A stretch of 53,075 nt of DNA, taken from the NCBI GenBank assembly GCA_017469845.1, contig JAFUFP010000025.1:1-53075 (forward strand), written 5' to 3'. Source of the stretch: Bacteroidales bacterium. Lineage in GTDB: Bacteria > Bacteroidota > Bacteroidia > Bacteroidales > UBA932. This document shows, in pieces, positions 11,386-19,826 of the stretch (position 1 is the first letter of the stretch; the number at the start of each line of letters is the position of its first letter). A program made the translations under genes and the position numbers. Under the pieces are notes generated by a model that was not told the origin of the DNA, did no database searches, and was given only the letters and a program-made list of their open reading frames with translations.

Positions 11386-12195
11386 CTATTTGAAACTTTC
11401 TCCGACCTTTTTCAGAACTTTCGGCAGGCAGCCTTTCCAGAAATCCCAGCTGTGGCTTCCTCTGCGCGTTATGAACTCGTGTTCTATCCCGAGCTCGTCC
11501 ATAAGTTCAGACAACGCCGTCGCGTCCTCAATGCCTACAACGTTGTCATCCAACCCTGTCTCTATGCTTATTCCCGGCAGGGAGGCCTTGTCGCAGTTTT
11601 TCAGCAACTCTTGCAAACCCCCGGCGGCAGGGGAGCAGGCGTAAGCGTAGGTCCATTTCCCCGGATTCAGGAAGCAGTGGTACAGAGTACCGAATCCTCC
11701 CATTGAGAGGCCGGCGATTGCTCTTTTCCCGTTTCCTTTGTAAGTCTTCTCGATCTGGGGGATGAATTCATCGAGGAAGAATGTCCCGTACTTGAGTTGA
11801 CGTTTATCGAAGTTGTCCATGTAAAATGCGTTTTGTCCGTTCGGAGTCACGATAATGAACGGCTCACCACCGTCCCTCACATAGGAAGTGGCGATTGAAT
11901 TGAGACTGCCTTGTTTGAGCCAGCCGTTATGCGCATCAGAAGTGTCGTACTCATATCCGTGAAGAAGGAAAAGAACGGGATATGATTTATTCTCGTCATA
12001 AGTGGGAGGCAGCCAGACGCTGTATTTTATGGTCATTCCGAGGACGGAACTTGAGATTGTCCTGTCCTGCAACACTTTTGCGGGGGTGTAGCTGTCGGAG
12101 GGTTCATCTCCGCCCTCGTCTTTCTTCGCTTTGTCGCAACCGGAGATCAGAATTACCCCAAGGGCGAGAGGCATAAGGATTTTGTACAATTGCAT
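11386..12195 (-). CDS. CE1-type esterase lipoprotein
   Basis: A 269-residue lipoprotein esterase. The signal peptide ends in ILISGC (Cys20), followed by a charged DKAKKDEGGDEP linker and a single esterase-D-like domain without the E-set module of its neighbours. Catalytic candidates are Ser164 in GLSMGG, Asp216 or Asp217, and His248 in GSHSW; LLHG at 77-80 is the oxyanion region. It is transcribed toward the tandem esterases and is separated from the upstream esterase gene by a terminator. Lipid anchoring suggests it acts at the cell surface or in the periplasm on ester-decorated oligosaccharides. Confidence 0.85.
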   Translation of the reverse strand: MQLYKILMPLALGVILISGCDKAKKDEGGDEPSDSYTPAKVLQDRTISSSVLGMTIKYSVWLPPTYDENKSYPVLFLLHGYEYDTSDAHNGWLKQGSLNSIATSYVRDGGEPFIIVTPNGQNAFYMDNFDKRQLKYGTFFLDEFIPQIEKTYKGNGKRAIAGLSMGGFGTLYHCFLNPGKWTYAYACSPAAGGLQELLKNCDKASLPGISIETGLDDNVVGIEDATALSELMDELGIEHEFITRRGSHSWDFWKGCLPKVLKKVGESFK

Positions 12196-12225
12196 TTGTG
12201 AAAAGTATGGACAAGCTTCTTAAGA

Positions 12226-12263
12226 AAAGGAGGCCGGTTCCTTTTTTGGGGACGGCCTCCTTT
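12226..12263 (-). terminator. Rho-independent terminator after the 12.3-13.4 kb esterase gene
   Basis: A perfect 11-bp stem (12226-12236 with 12253-12263) is followed, reading on the - strand, by a U-rich CTTTTCTTA-like tail. It lies 17 bases beyond the stop of the esterase gene and separates it from the next - strand gene. Confidence 0.85.
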
Positions 12264-12280
12264 GAATTGACATTATTCAA

Positions 12281-13438
<1,158 letters not shown>

Positions 13439-13642
13439 TTATGTGTTGGTATTGATTTTCCACCTCTAAGTTACAAACTTTCCATTAAGAACGAAATACT
13501 TTGTTTTTTCATAGGACATCAGGTAGAAAATCTCAACATCCGGACAACCCGTAGAACATCATGCGTGATGATTTTTTGACATTGGAGAAGGTGTTTCCGT
13601 GTCTTGCGCCCGTTTCATCGGAATGTATTCGGGAAGAATGTT

Positions 13643-13650
13643 TACCTTTG
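13643..13650 (+). promoter_or_regulatory. Bacteroidota -7 promoter box (TACCTTTG)
   Basis: A perfect TAnnTTTG match 45 bases before the ATG at 13695. It supports starting the DUF418 protein there rather than at the upstream in-frame start at 13599, which lies before the box. No clear -33 element was seen. Confidence 0.5.
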
Positions 13651-13694
13651 TGTCCGGGCGCAGTTCTGCCCCTTCATTAACAAAATTCAAGACG

Positions 13695-14834
13695 ATGTAC
13701 AAAACAACCGGGCTCAAGAACAGCCGTATCGAAGTCGCCGACGCCCTGAGGGGCCTTGCCGTCATCGGCATCATCCTTTATCACTCGGTGGAGCATTTCA
13801 ATCTGTACTCACCGAACGTTTCCGCGTCAACGCCGATTGACGGGGTGCTTTTCAATATCCTGACCGTCCTTCTTTCGGGAAAGATGTACGGGATATTCGC
13901 CCTTCTTTTCGGATTGAGCTTTTTCATAATGCGGGACAACCAGGAGCAGAAGGGGAAAGACTTTTCCCTCCGCTTTGCGTGGAGGATGGTCCTTCTGTTC
14001 GGATTCGGACTGATAAACCTTTGCCTTTACAATGGTGATATCCTTACTTTCTATGCGATTCTGGGACTTCTGATGATACCGGCCGGATATCTCTCCACTC
14101 CGCTTCTTTGGGGATTGACCATCTTCCTTCTCATCCAGCCCATTGAAATCTACAGTCTCCTTTCCGGATGGAAACCCGACATGTCTCCGATGATGGAAGG
14201 GTACATGAAGATGGGGCAGGCCAACGGGGAAGGGACTTTCCTTGAATCCGCCGCTGCCGGAGTAAGGTACGGATTCACGACTTCGCTGATCTGGTTCCTC
14301 GGCAAGGGCAGGATTACCCAGACTCTGGGACTGTTCTTCCTGGGTATCCTTTTCGGCCGTCACAGATTGTTTTATAACGAGGGCAACCACCTCAAGATTT
14401 GGAGGGTGGTGTGCGCAATTTCCGCCGTATGCGTAGCCGCTGGAGTCGCCTTCGGAAACCGCTCCGCCGGAAATGTGTCCTTCGGAAATCTTGACAACCT
14501 CCTGCATCCGCTCTTCAATCTTGCGATTCTGCTTCTCATAGTATCCGCCGTCACTCTTTGCTGGTATGCCTTCGAAGGATTCCGCCGATCCCTTTCGCAT
14601 GTATGCTTCTTCGGAAGGATGTCTCTTACCAATTACATCATGTCCTCTTTCTTCGGAGCTCTCGTTTTCTACGGATGGGGATTCGGTATGTACAAGGTCC
14701 TTGGAACCACGTGGTCTTTCCTGGTGGGTATAGCCATTGTCGTAACCCAAATTGTGCTTCTGTACCAGTGGTCCAAACATCACGAGAGGGGACCTCTTGA
14801 AACGCTTTGGAGGAAACTCACATGGATATGGTAG
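13695..14834 (+). CDS. DUF418-family integral membrane protein
   Basis: A multi-spanning inner-membrane protein of about 379 residues resembling the YeiB/DUF418 family. The N terminus carries RIEVADALRGLAVIGIILYH, the acyltransferase-3-like opening typical of the family. Several hydrophobic segments follow, and the C-terminal DUF418 part contains GRMSLTNYIMSS and ends in a basic tail. The family has been linked to transport or acyl transfer across the membrane but has no firm reaction. The upstream extension to 13599 has no signal-like character and lies before a promoter box, so 13695 is the better start. About 100 bases separate it from the DJ-1 gene. Confidence 0.85.
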   Translation: MYKTTGLKNSRIEVADALRGLAVIGIILYHSVEHFNLYSPNVSASTPIDGVLFNILTVLLSGKMYGIFALLFGLSFFIMRDNQEQKGKDFSLRFAWRMVLLFGFGLINLCLYNGDILTFYAILGLLMIPAGYLSTPLLWGLTIFLLIQPIEIYSLLSGWKPDMSPMMEGYMKMGQANGEGTFLESAAAGVRYGFTTSLIWFLGKGRITQTLGLFFLGILFGRHRLFYNEGNHLKIWRVVCAISAVCVAAGVAFGNRSAGNVSFGNLDNLLHPLFNLAILLLIVSAVTLCWYAFEGFRRSLSHVCFFGRMSLTNYIMSSFFGALVFYGWGFGMYKVLGTTWSFLVGIAIVVTQIVLLYQWSKHHERGPLETLWRKLTWIW

Positions 14835-14935
14835 TGGAGTTCTTTCTCCGGTGAAACTTGCGAAAGATAGCTGAAAAGAGTATCTTGCGAAGAGAATGAC
14901 ATAAACAACGTGCAATACAAAAACGCTGAAAAGAT

Positions 14936-15517
14936 ATGATAGGTATTTATATGTTCCTTGCCGAAGGTTTCGAGGAGACCGAGGCCATAGCTACGCTTGA
15001 TGTCCTGCGTAGGGGAGGAGTTCCGGTCAAGACAGTTTCCGTTACTGATGACCCGATCGTTCCCGGAGCCCACGGGATTCCGGTGAAAGCTGATCTTCCA
15101 TGGAAGGATTTCCTTCCCGGGACCGATCCCATGGGGACCGACCCGATGGATGTCATGATCTTCCCCGGCGGTATGCCCGGAACGAAGAATCTTGCCGAGA
15201 ATTCCGTCCTGATGGACATGATGAAAAAGCATTGGGAAAAAGGCGGAGCCGTCGCGGCCATTTGCGCTGCTCCAGGTCTTGTCGTGAGCCAGCTCCCCGA
15301 CATCGATGAACTCAACGTCACATGCTATGACGGATTCGAGGATAATCTCAAGGAGAAGGGATGCAATTATACAGGAGGCCCCTCTGAGGTTGACGCCAAT
15401 CTCATTACCGGAAGAGGACCAGGGTGCGCGATCGATTTCGGCCTGGCGATACTTTCTTATCTGAGGGGCGAAGAGGTCTCTGACGCCGTCAGGGCTGGAC
15501 TTCTCCTCCCTTATTGA
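14936..15517 (+). CDS. DJ-1/PfpI family protein (protein/nucleotide deglycase-like)
   Basis: A 193-residue cytoplasmic protein of the DJ-1/YajL subfamily. Glu16 in EGFEETEA and Cys110 in AAICAAPG match the conserved Glu18 and Cys106 pair of DJ-1; PGG at 77-79 and the C-terminal TGRGPGCAIDF and ALAILSYL-type segments also fit. Family members detoxify methylglyoxal or repair glycated molecules and respond to oxidants through the reactive cysteine; which activity applies here is unknown. An inserted Pro/Gly/Asp-rich loop (about 61-71, PGTDPMGTDPM) makes it slightly longer than DJ-1. Two hairpins follow. Confidence 0.88.
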   Translation: MIGIYMFLAEGFEETEAIATLDVLRRGGVPVKTVSVTDDPIVPGAHGIPVKADLPWKDFLPGTDPMGTDPMDVMIFPGGMPGTKNLAENSVLMDMMKKHWEKGGAVAAICAAPGLVVSQLPDIDELNVTCYDGFEDNLKEKGCNYTGGPSEVDANLITGRGPGCAIDFGLAILSYLRGEEVSDAVRAGLLLPY

Positions 15518-15533
15518 CGTCTTCCGGCTTTGC

Positions 15534-15609
15534 CCGTTCATGTGGCCGGAATCCAGCCGCTGGAATATGAACGGACAATCCGCTGCATCATCAAGGTGCG
15601 GCGGATTGT
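15534..15609. terminator. Pair of hairpins between convergent DJ-1 and alr genes
   Basis: Two perfect stems lie in the 140-base convergent gap: 8 bp (15534-15541 with 15567-15574) and 9 bp (15575-15583 with 15601-15609). Together they probably terminate transcription from one or both sides. Neither has a long U-tract. Confidence 0.55.
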
Positions 15610-15657
15610 TGTAATGGGGTATCCGGTTATGTTCCCGAGTCTGAGGATGGAAAGGGA

Positions 15658-16767
15658 TTATCTCACGATGACCCTTTCGATTCGTCTAGGAACGGAGGTT
15701 AGGATTTCGTAGGGGATGGTGCCGAGGATGTCGGCGAGTTCGGTGACGGTCGGGTCCTCACCGAAGATTGTCACCGTGTCACCGGGTTTGACATCTATCC
15801 CGGTCACATCGAGCATGCACATGTCCATGCATATGTTCCCGATTGTCTTGGCCCTGTGTCCGTTCACGCTGAAGGAGGCATTGCCCCTTCCGAGGTGTCG
15901 GTCTATTCCGTCAGCATATCCTACCGGAATTGTGGCGATCACGGTTCCTTCCGGGGCGATTTTCCCCCATCTTCCGTATCCGATGGTCCCGTCTTCGGGC
16001 TTCAATGTCTTTATCTGGAGCACCTTGCACTTGAGTGAAGCCACGGGGCTCAGTTTGACTCCGGGGAGTGCGCTTATGCCGTAGATGCCGATACCGAGTC
16101 TCACCATGTCGAACTGGTATTGGGAGAATCGCTCGATTCCCGCGGAATTCAGAACATGGTACATCGGCTTGTAGCCGATGGCGGAAGTAATCGTGTCGGC
16201 GTTTTTCTTGAAAAGGGAAATCTGTCCGAGGGTGAAGTCGTCTTGCTCGGGATCTTCGGCGACGGCGAGATGGGAATAGACGGATTTGACCTTGACGTAG
16301 GGACAATCGACGAGATAGTCGCACAGCTCCTTCACTTCGCTTGTCATGAATCCCAGCCTGTGCATACCGGAATCTATCTTGATGTGGACGGGGTAGTTTG
16401 TAAGGTTCCTTGACTTGAGGACTTCGACGAGGGCCTTGAGCGAATAGAGGTTCGGGATACCCGGCTCAAGCATATAGTCGATTATCTCACCGAAAAAGTC
16501 GGTTCCCGCTGTGAGTACGAGGATGGGCAGGCTGATACCGGCTTGCCTCAGTTCGATGCCCTCAACGGGGTAGGCGACCGCCAGGTAGTCGGCTCCGGCT
16601 CTTTGCAGCATTGACGCGAACTCCACTGCTCCGTGGCCATAGGCGTTTGCCTTTACAAGTACAAGAAGACGGGTCTCCTGCTCGAGGATTGACCGGAAAT
16701 ACCGGTAATTCTCAAGACATGCGGGGAGGCTCAGCTCCAATCTGGAAAAATCATCTTCCCTGAACAT
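15658..16767 (-). CDS. alr: Alanine racemase
   Basis: A 369-residue PLP enzyme that interconverts L- and D-alanine for peptidoglycan synthesis in the cytoplasm. The PLP-binding Lys39 lies in LVLVKANAYGHG. Other family signatures are DSGMHRLGF, MVRLGIGIYG, IPVGYADG (with the downstream GRGNASFSVNGHRA) and the C-terminal ICMDMCMLDVT. The length is standard for a free-standing Alr; many Bacteroidota also carry an Alr-MurF fusion, which this is not. A -7 promoter box lies 26 bases upstream, so it is probably its own transcription unit. Confidence 0.95.
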   Translation of the reverse strand: MFREDDFSRLELSLPACLENYRYFRSILEQETRLLVLVKANAYGHGAVEFASMLQRAGADYLAVAYPVEGIELRQAGISLPILVLTAGTDFFGEIIDYMLEPGIPNLYSLKALVEVLKSRNLTNYPVHIKIDSGMHRLGFMTSEVKELCDYLVDCPYVKVKSVYSHLAVAEDPEQDDFTLGQISLFKKNADTITSAIGYKPMYHVLNSAGIERFSQYQFDMVRLGIGIYGISALPGVKLSPVASLKCKVLQIKTLKPEDGTIGYGRWGKIAPEGTVIATIPVGYADGIDRHLGRGNASFSVNGHRAKTIGNICMDMCMLDVTGIDVKPGDTVTIFGEDPTVTELADILGTIPYEILTSVPRRIERVIVR

Positions 16768-16792
16768 CGTCTGTCTTTTTCAATTCGGGATG

Positions 16793-16800
16793 CAAAAATA
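16793..16800 (-). promoter_or_regulatory. -7 promoter box (TATTTTTG) for alr
   Basis: Read on the - strand, TATTTTTG is an exact TAnnTTTG match 26 bases before the alr ATG. The -33 element is unclear. The 310-base gap 16768-17077 holds only this box and the terminator at 16985-17022; I see nothing else in it. Confidence 0.45.
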
Positions 16801-16984
16801 CGAAAAAGACCGGATTTGGCATAAGGATTTGCAAATTGCGATTGCTTCTGAAAACTTTTCCGATGTTTCATTCATTTTTCACGGCACGCGGCCTTAAGGG
16901 GATCAATTATTTCCGATTTTTTGATGCGTCAGTCCTAGCTTCTGAAAATACACTCTGTCGCTTCCGGAAAACGTATAATGAAAA

Positions 16985-17022
16985 GAGGCTGACCAAGCCC
17001 CTACGGGTAATTGGACAGCCTC
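16985..17022 (-). terminator. Terminator of the toxin-remnant island
   Basis: Long hairpin: a 7-bp outer stem (16985-16991 GAGGCTG with 17016-17022 CAGCCTC), an A/A mismatch, then a 4-bp CCAA/TTGG stem and a GC-rich inner part. On the - strand it is followed by TTTTCATT, so it ends the transcript of the ankyrin gene that stops at 17078. Confidence 0.8.
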
Positions 17023-17077
17023 ATATAAAACAGATCATTCCCGGACGATTGATGAAGACTGTTTCGTTACAGTTAAA

Positions 17078-17473
17078 TCAGTCCTTGAGTCCTTTAATTT
17101 TGGGGAAATTCACAGATGTGTTTGCGAAACTTTTCGCACTAACTCCGGCACGATTCTGGGCATGCACATTGGCTCCGAAAGATATCAGAAGATTAATCAT
17201 ATCGGTTCCTTTTTCATTATATCCATGACTAAAGCATGCGCGCAGTAATGGAGTGTTCCCCACGGAATCTCTACATTCAATATTGGCACCTCTTTCCAAG
17301 AGTTTTTTTGCCATTTCAAGTCTACCGCGATAAGCGGCATACATCAGTGCCGTAAAATTGTTGTAATCAGTATCTTCCAAGTCTACTCCGGACTCGAGGA
17401 GGGTATCGAAGCTTTCCATGTCATTGTGTGTGACGGCTTCACAAAGAGGATTGAGCTTAATGTTTTTCTTCAT
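17078..17473 (-). CDS. Ankyrin-repeat protein, likely immunity partner of the adjacent toxin domain
   Basis: A 131-residue cytoplasmic protein without a signal peptide, made of about three ankyrin repeats. Repeat cores read ALMYAAYRGRLEMAKKLLERGAN (in pieces about 42-64) and TPLLRACFSHG (about 73-83), then MINLLISFGANVHAQNRAG (about 92-110). Its start overlaps the end of the GH-E nuclease fragment by 17 bases. Ankyrin proteins directly downstream of polymorphic-toxin C termini are a known class of immunity protein, so the inferred role is binding and neutralising that nuclease. Codon use is more AT-rich than the housekeeping genes around it, which suggests horizontal acquisition. A terminator follows about 55 bases downstream. 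Confidence 0.8.
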   Translation of the reverse strand: MKKNIKLNPLCEAVTHNDMESFDTLLESGVDLEDTDYNNFTALMYAAYRGRLEMAKKLLERGANIECRDSVGNTPLLRACFSHGYNEKGTDMINLLISFGANVHAQNRAGVSAKSFANTSVNFPKIKGLKD

Positions 17474-17699
17474 ACTTTCTACTTCTATTAATGTGCGGAT
17501 CTTCTATCTGATATAAATCAGGATTGTTCATCAGGTCGTTGAATTCCTTCTGTGTGAGCCCCCTCGTTTCGGCATCGGCTTTGTGTTTCCGGAACTCTTC
17601 ACCATATTTATGTCCCAAATCATATTTACCGTTTATCGGGGAGCCTTCATTTGCATCTTTGAACCTTCCGAACTCGTCTCTCTCAGCCTTGGCCTCCAC
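17457..17699 (-). CDS. Orphan GH-E family nuclease toxin tip (truncated polymorphic toxin)
   Basis: The 80-codon frame matches the C-terminal nuclease domain of polymorphic toxins of the HNH/EndoVII GH-E type: RFKDANEGSPINGKYDLGHK, then GEEFRKHKADAETRGLTQKE, then NNPDLYQIEDPHINRSRKYE. The paired G-H and E of the family signature are present (residues about 29-34). No delivery domain precedes it. The frame stays open only to a TAA at 17742-17744, so its missing N terminus was lost rather than overlooked. The first usable start is a GTG at 17699, and the conserved segment PYIRKWVREAVEAK already begins upstream of it. I read it as a toxin cassette remnant kept next to its ankyrin immunity gene, with which it overlaps by 17 bases. 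Whether it is translated is unknown. Confidence 0.7.
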   Translation of the reverse strand: MEAKAERDEFGRFKDANEGSPINGKYDLGHKYGEEFRKHKADAETRGLTQKEFNDLMNNPDLYQIEDPHINRSRKYEEKH

Positions 17700-17792
17700 C
17701 GCCTCCCTGACCCACTTCCTGATATAGGGACGATGAACGCATTAGTCAGTATCTTGATCGTATCGGCAGGAGGGACATCCTCTTACATGCGA

Positions 17793-18017
17793 TTACCCTT
17801 CCACAATCTTGCCTTCTTTCAGTTCACGTTGGAAAATGGAGTAAACGTATGCGGTGCTTTGTGCGAAGAGGCCGGTTTCCAGGTCCAGGACTTTCTCGTA
17901 GGTGTCGGAGTTATATACGGTGTCCAGGGCAGCTGTCATGGACATTTTCTGCTCTTCCATCAGTTTGAGGACGAGGTCCTTGACAAGATCCTCAATCATG
18001 AACGATTCTCGGCTCAT
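17793..18017 (-). CDS. Small helical protein of the DUF3791/DUF3990 gene cluster
   Basis: A 74-residue acidic, helical protein with no signal peptide or membrane segment. The core ALDTVYNSDTYEKVLDLETGL followed by AYVYSIFQREL resembles small DUF3791-like proteins that occur beside DUF3990 genes. I am not certain of the family name. Its ATG overlaps the stop of the DUF3990 remnant as ATGA, which implies translational coupling. It is the last intact member of the three-gene cluster. A role as partner or antidote of the DUF3990 protein is inference from gene order. Confidence 0.6.
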   Translation of the reverse strand: MSRESFMIEDLVKDLVLKLMEEQKMSMTAALDTVYNSDTYEKVLDLETGLFAQSTAYVYSIFQRELKEGKIVEG

Positions 18018-18199
18018 ATGCGCTTGAGGTATTTGATGGAACGTTCGGTGGCAAAGAAATATTGGAAAGAAATGCCCTTTTTGTATTTCAATTCCTCCAG
18101 GAATGTTCCGATGTTGATTATGCCGGCCAGCAGGCGACGGATTTGAAAGCCCACATCATCGTTCGCAATGGGCACATTGGAGCCGTGATACAGGATCAT
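18014..18199 (-). pseudogene. DUF3990 gene with its catalytic core deleted in frame
   Basis: A 61-residue frame. The first residues, MILYHGSN, are the characteristic opening of DUF3990 proteins, which resemble ADP-ribosyltransferases. The rest, from about residue 12 (ANDDVGFQIRRLLAGIINIG) to FQYFFATERSIKYLKR, matches the C-terminal part of the family. Roughly 90-100 residues between them, including the region that normally holds the conserved DFGxGFYxT-type motif, are absent, although the frame is intact. Full-length family members are about 150-170 residues. ATGA overlaps with both neighbours are preserved. It is therefore an internally deleted, probably inactive toxin-like gene, or a small protein retained for its binding surface. 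Confidence 0.65.
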
Positions 18200-18408
18200 G
18201 CCAGCGCCCCTCCATTATTCCTGCAATACAGGGCCACATCGGCCACCACGTCATCGAAAGAGAGGGTATGCTCCACGTCATAGAACTCCTGCAGGAAGTC
18301 AATGCCCTTATAGCGGGCGAGGTAACGGTAGGCCTGGGGGGTGGACAGACCGAAGCGCTCGGCGAAATCGCTGATAACGGCAATGATATATGATACCTGT
18401 CTTTCCAT
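18196..18408 (-). CDS. DUF3791-like small protein
   Basis: A 70-residue helical protein of the DUF3791 type, with LSTPQAYRYLARYKGIDFL followed by YDVEHTLSFDDVVADVALYC and a terminal NNGG segment. Function is unknown; such genes regularly precede DUF3990 genes and are suspected partners. The ATG at 18408 is preferred over an in-frame TTG at 18417 because a -7 promoter box covers 18415-18422. It ends in an ATGA overlap with the DUF3990 remnant and is the first gene of the cluster. Confidence 0.7.
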   Translation of the reverse strand: MERQVSYIIAVISDFAERFGLSTPQAYRYLARYKGIDFLQEFYDVEHTLSFDDVVADVALYCRNNGGALA

Positions 18409-18414
18409 ACATCG

Positions 18415-18443
18415 CAAATTTACGAAAACTATTTTGAATAGTT
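18415..18443 (-). promoter_or_regulatory. Promoter and 17-bp inverted repeat (candidate operator) of the DUF3791 cluster
   Basis: On the - strand TAAATTTG (18422 to 18415) is an exact -7 box, only seven bases before the ATG at 18408, so the transcript may be leaderless or nearly so. Just upstream lies a perfect inverted repeat with 7-bp arms and a 3-base centre (18427-18433 AACTATT, 18437-18443 AATAGTT). It falls within the promoter spacer and could bind an autoregulator. Confidence 0.45.
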
Positions 18444-18519
18444 ATTCCTGGACGGCAGAGTTTCCCGCTTTGTGCCGTATGACAATATTGCAGGAATTGT
18501 CCCCCGCATCGGCAATCTA

Positions 18520-18550
18520 TTGGTTTCGGCCTTTCTTTTGTATATATTTG
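18520..18550 (+). promoter_or_regulatory. Promoter for the YugP-like operon (TTG-N20-TATATTTG)
   Basis: A -33 TTG at 18520-18522 and a perfect -7 box TATATTTG at 18543-18550 are separated by 20 bases. Transcription would start near 18557, about 50 bases before the ATG at 18607. Confidence 0.55.
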
Positions 18551-18606
18551 TCATTGAGGGCGAACTATGCCCGTATTCAGTTTGACCATACTAATTTGAT
18601 TTTCAT

Positions 18607-19278
18607 ATGATCTGGTTCATAATGATAGCTGTGATGGTGCTGAGTTTCATCGTCCAGCAGACACTGACAAGCCGTTTCGCGAAGTATTCCAAAGTCCTCA
18701 GTCCAGGAGGAATGACAGGAGCTGAAGTTGCTCGCAAGATGCTCTATGACAATGGAATCACCGATGTCAAAATCGTATCCGTTCCCGGCAATCTCACGGA
18801 TCATTACAATCCTCAGACAAAGACAGTCAATCTGAGCGAGTCCGTCTACGGTCAGAGGTCCATAGCGGCCGCCGCTGTCGCCGCCCATGAATGCGGCCAT
18901 GTCGTTCAGCATGCGAAAGGATATGCTCCGCTTCGCCTTCGTACCGCACTTGTGCCGGTCGTGAGTTTCGCGAGCAAATGGGTGACATGGATTCTTCTCG
19001 CCGGAGTAATATTCATCAATGTCTTCCCGAATCTCATCTGGATCGGAATCGGCCTTTTCGCCATGACGACCCTTTTCAGTTTCGTCACTCTTCCGGTTGA
19101 AATTGACGCTAGCCGCAGGGCTGTCCAGTGGCTTGAGGCGGCCGGAATAACCGATTATGAAACCAGGCCCATGGCTGTGGATGCCCTCAAGTGGGCGGCA
19201 TACACTTATGTGATTTCCGCGATAGGATCGCTGGCGACGCTCATCTATTATATCAGCATAGCGAATTCCAGGAGATAG
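18607..19278 (+). CDS. YugP-like neutral zinc metallopeptidase (membrane-bound)
   Basis: A 223-residue membrane protein of the Zn_peptidase_2 (YugP) family. An N-terminal transmembrane segment (about 1-18) is followed by a cytoplasmic-type peptidase region with the HExxH zinc motif at 94-98 (AAHECGHVVQHA), then two hydrophobic hairpin segments (about 118-155) and a final one near the C terminus. The conserved NLSESVYG segment before the HExxH is typical. The substrate is unknown; the family is thought to act in membrane protein quality control. It is the first gene of a three-gene + strand unit. Confidence 0.88.
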   Translation: MIWFIMIAVMVLSFIVQQTLTSRFAKYSKVLSPGGMTGAEVARKMLYDNGITDVKIVSVPGNLTDHYNPQTKTVNLSESVYGQRSIAAAAVAAHECGHVVQHAKGYAPLRLRTALVPVVSFASKWVTWILLAGVIFINVFPNLIWIGIGLFAMTTLFSFVTLPVEIDASRRAVQWLEAAGITDYETRPMAVDALKWAAYTYVISAIGSLATLIYYISIANSRR

Positions 19279-19289
19279 ATCATCCCGTT

Positions 19290-19796
19290 ATGGATTCGGA
19301 CGGATATCTTTTCAGACGGGCTTCCGCCCAAGAGGTTGAGGCTTCTTTCTCCCTCGTCCTCCGCCGAATGGCATGGATGGACCTCAAAGGTATCCGCCAA
19401 TGGAATGTAACCGGCTACGTGGAGCGGTTCCCTTTGGAGTACTACAGGGAGAAACAATCCTTGGGGCAGCTCTATGTTCTGACCGATACGACCGGAAAGA
19501 TCGTTTGCGTAGGCGTCCTCATAGAGTCAGATTTCCGGTGGGGCGACGATGACACTCCCGCCCTGTATCTTCATAATTTCGCATCGGACTGGACTGTACC
19601 GGGATGCGGCTCCGTATATCTCGAAAAAGCTGAGAAACTTGCCCGCGCAATGGGGAAAGAGTACATGAGGCTGGACTGCGCCAGGGATAACGCTTTCCTC
19701 AATTCGTATTATTCGGAGAGGGGCTACGACTTGTGCGGAACATGCGTCCATGGATTGTATGAAGGCTATCTTCGGCAGAAAAAGCTCAATTCGTAG
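19290..19796 (+). CDS. GNAT-family N-acetyltransferase
   Basis: A protein of about 168 residues with the GNAT fold pattern: an N-terminal region with MDSDGYLFRRASAQEVEASF, a central strand QLYVLTDTTGKIVCVGVL, then LYLHNFASDW and the C-terminal AEKLARAMGKEYMRLDCARD, followed by FLNSYYSERGYDLCG, the usual hydrophobic-Y-x-x-x-G-F/Y ending. The acetyl acceptor is unknown. An upstream in-frame start at 19191 lies inside the peptidase gene; the ATG at 19290 leaves an 11-base gap and begins the recognisable domain. It is probably co-transcribed with its neighbours. Confidence 0.8.
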   Translation: MDSDGYLFRRASAQEVEASFSLVLRRMAWMDLKGIRQWNVTGYVERFPLEYYREKQSLGQLYVLTDTTGKIVCVGVLIESDFRWGDDDTPALYLHNFASDWTVPGCGSVYLEKAEKLARAMGKEYMRLDCARDNAFLNSYYSERGYDLCGTCVHGLYEGYLRQKKLNS

Positions 19797-19826
19797 CGCT
19801 GAATCAACAAATTCTTTATTTTTCAT

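Noticed and set aside
16836..17228. 130-codon + strand frame across the alr-ankyrin gap
   Set aside because: It runs through the terminator hairpin at 16985-17022 and the ankyrin gene, has no family resemblance and no promoter.
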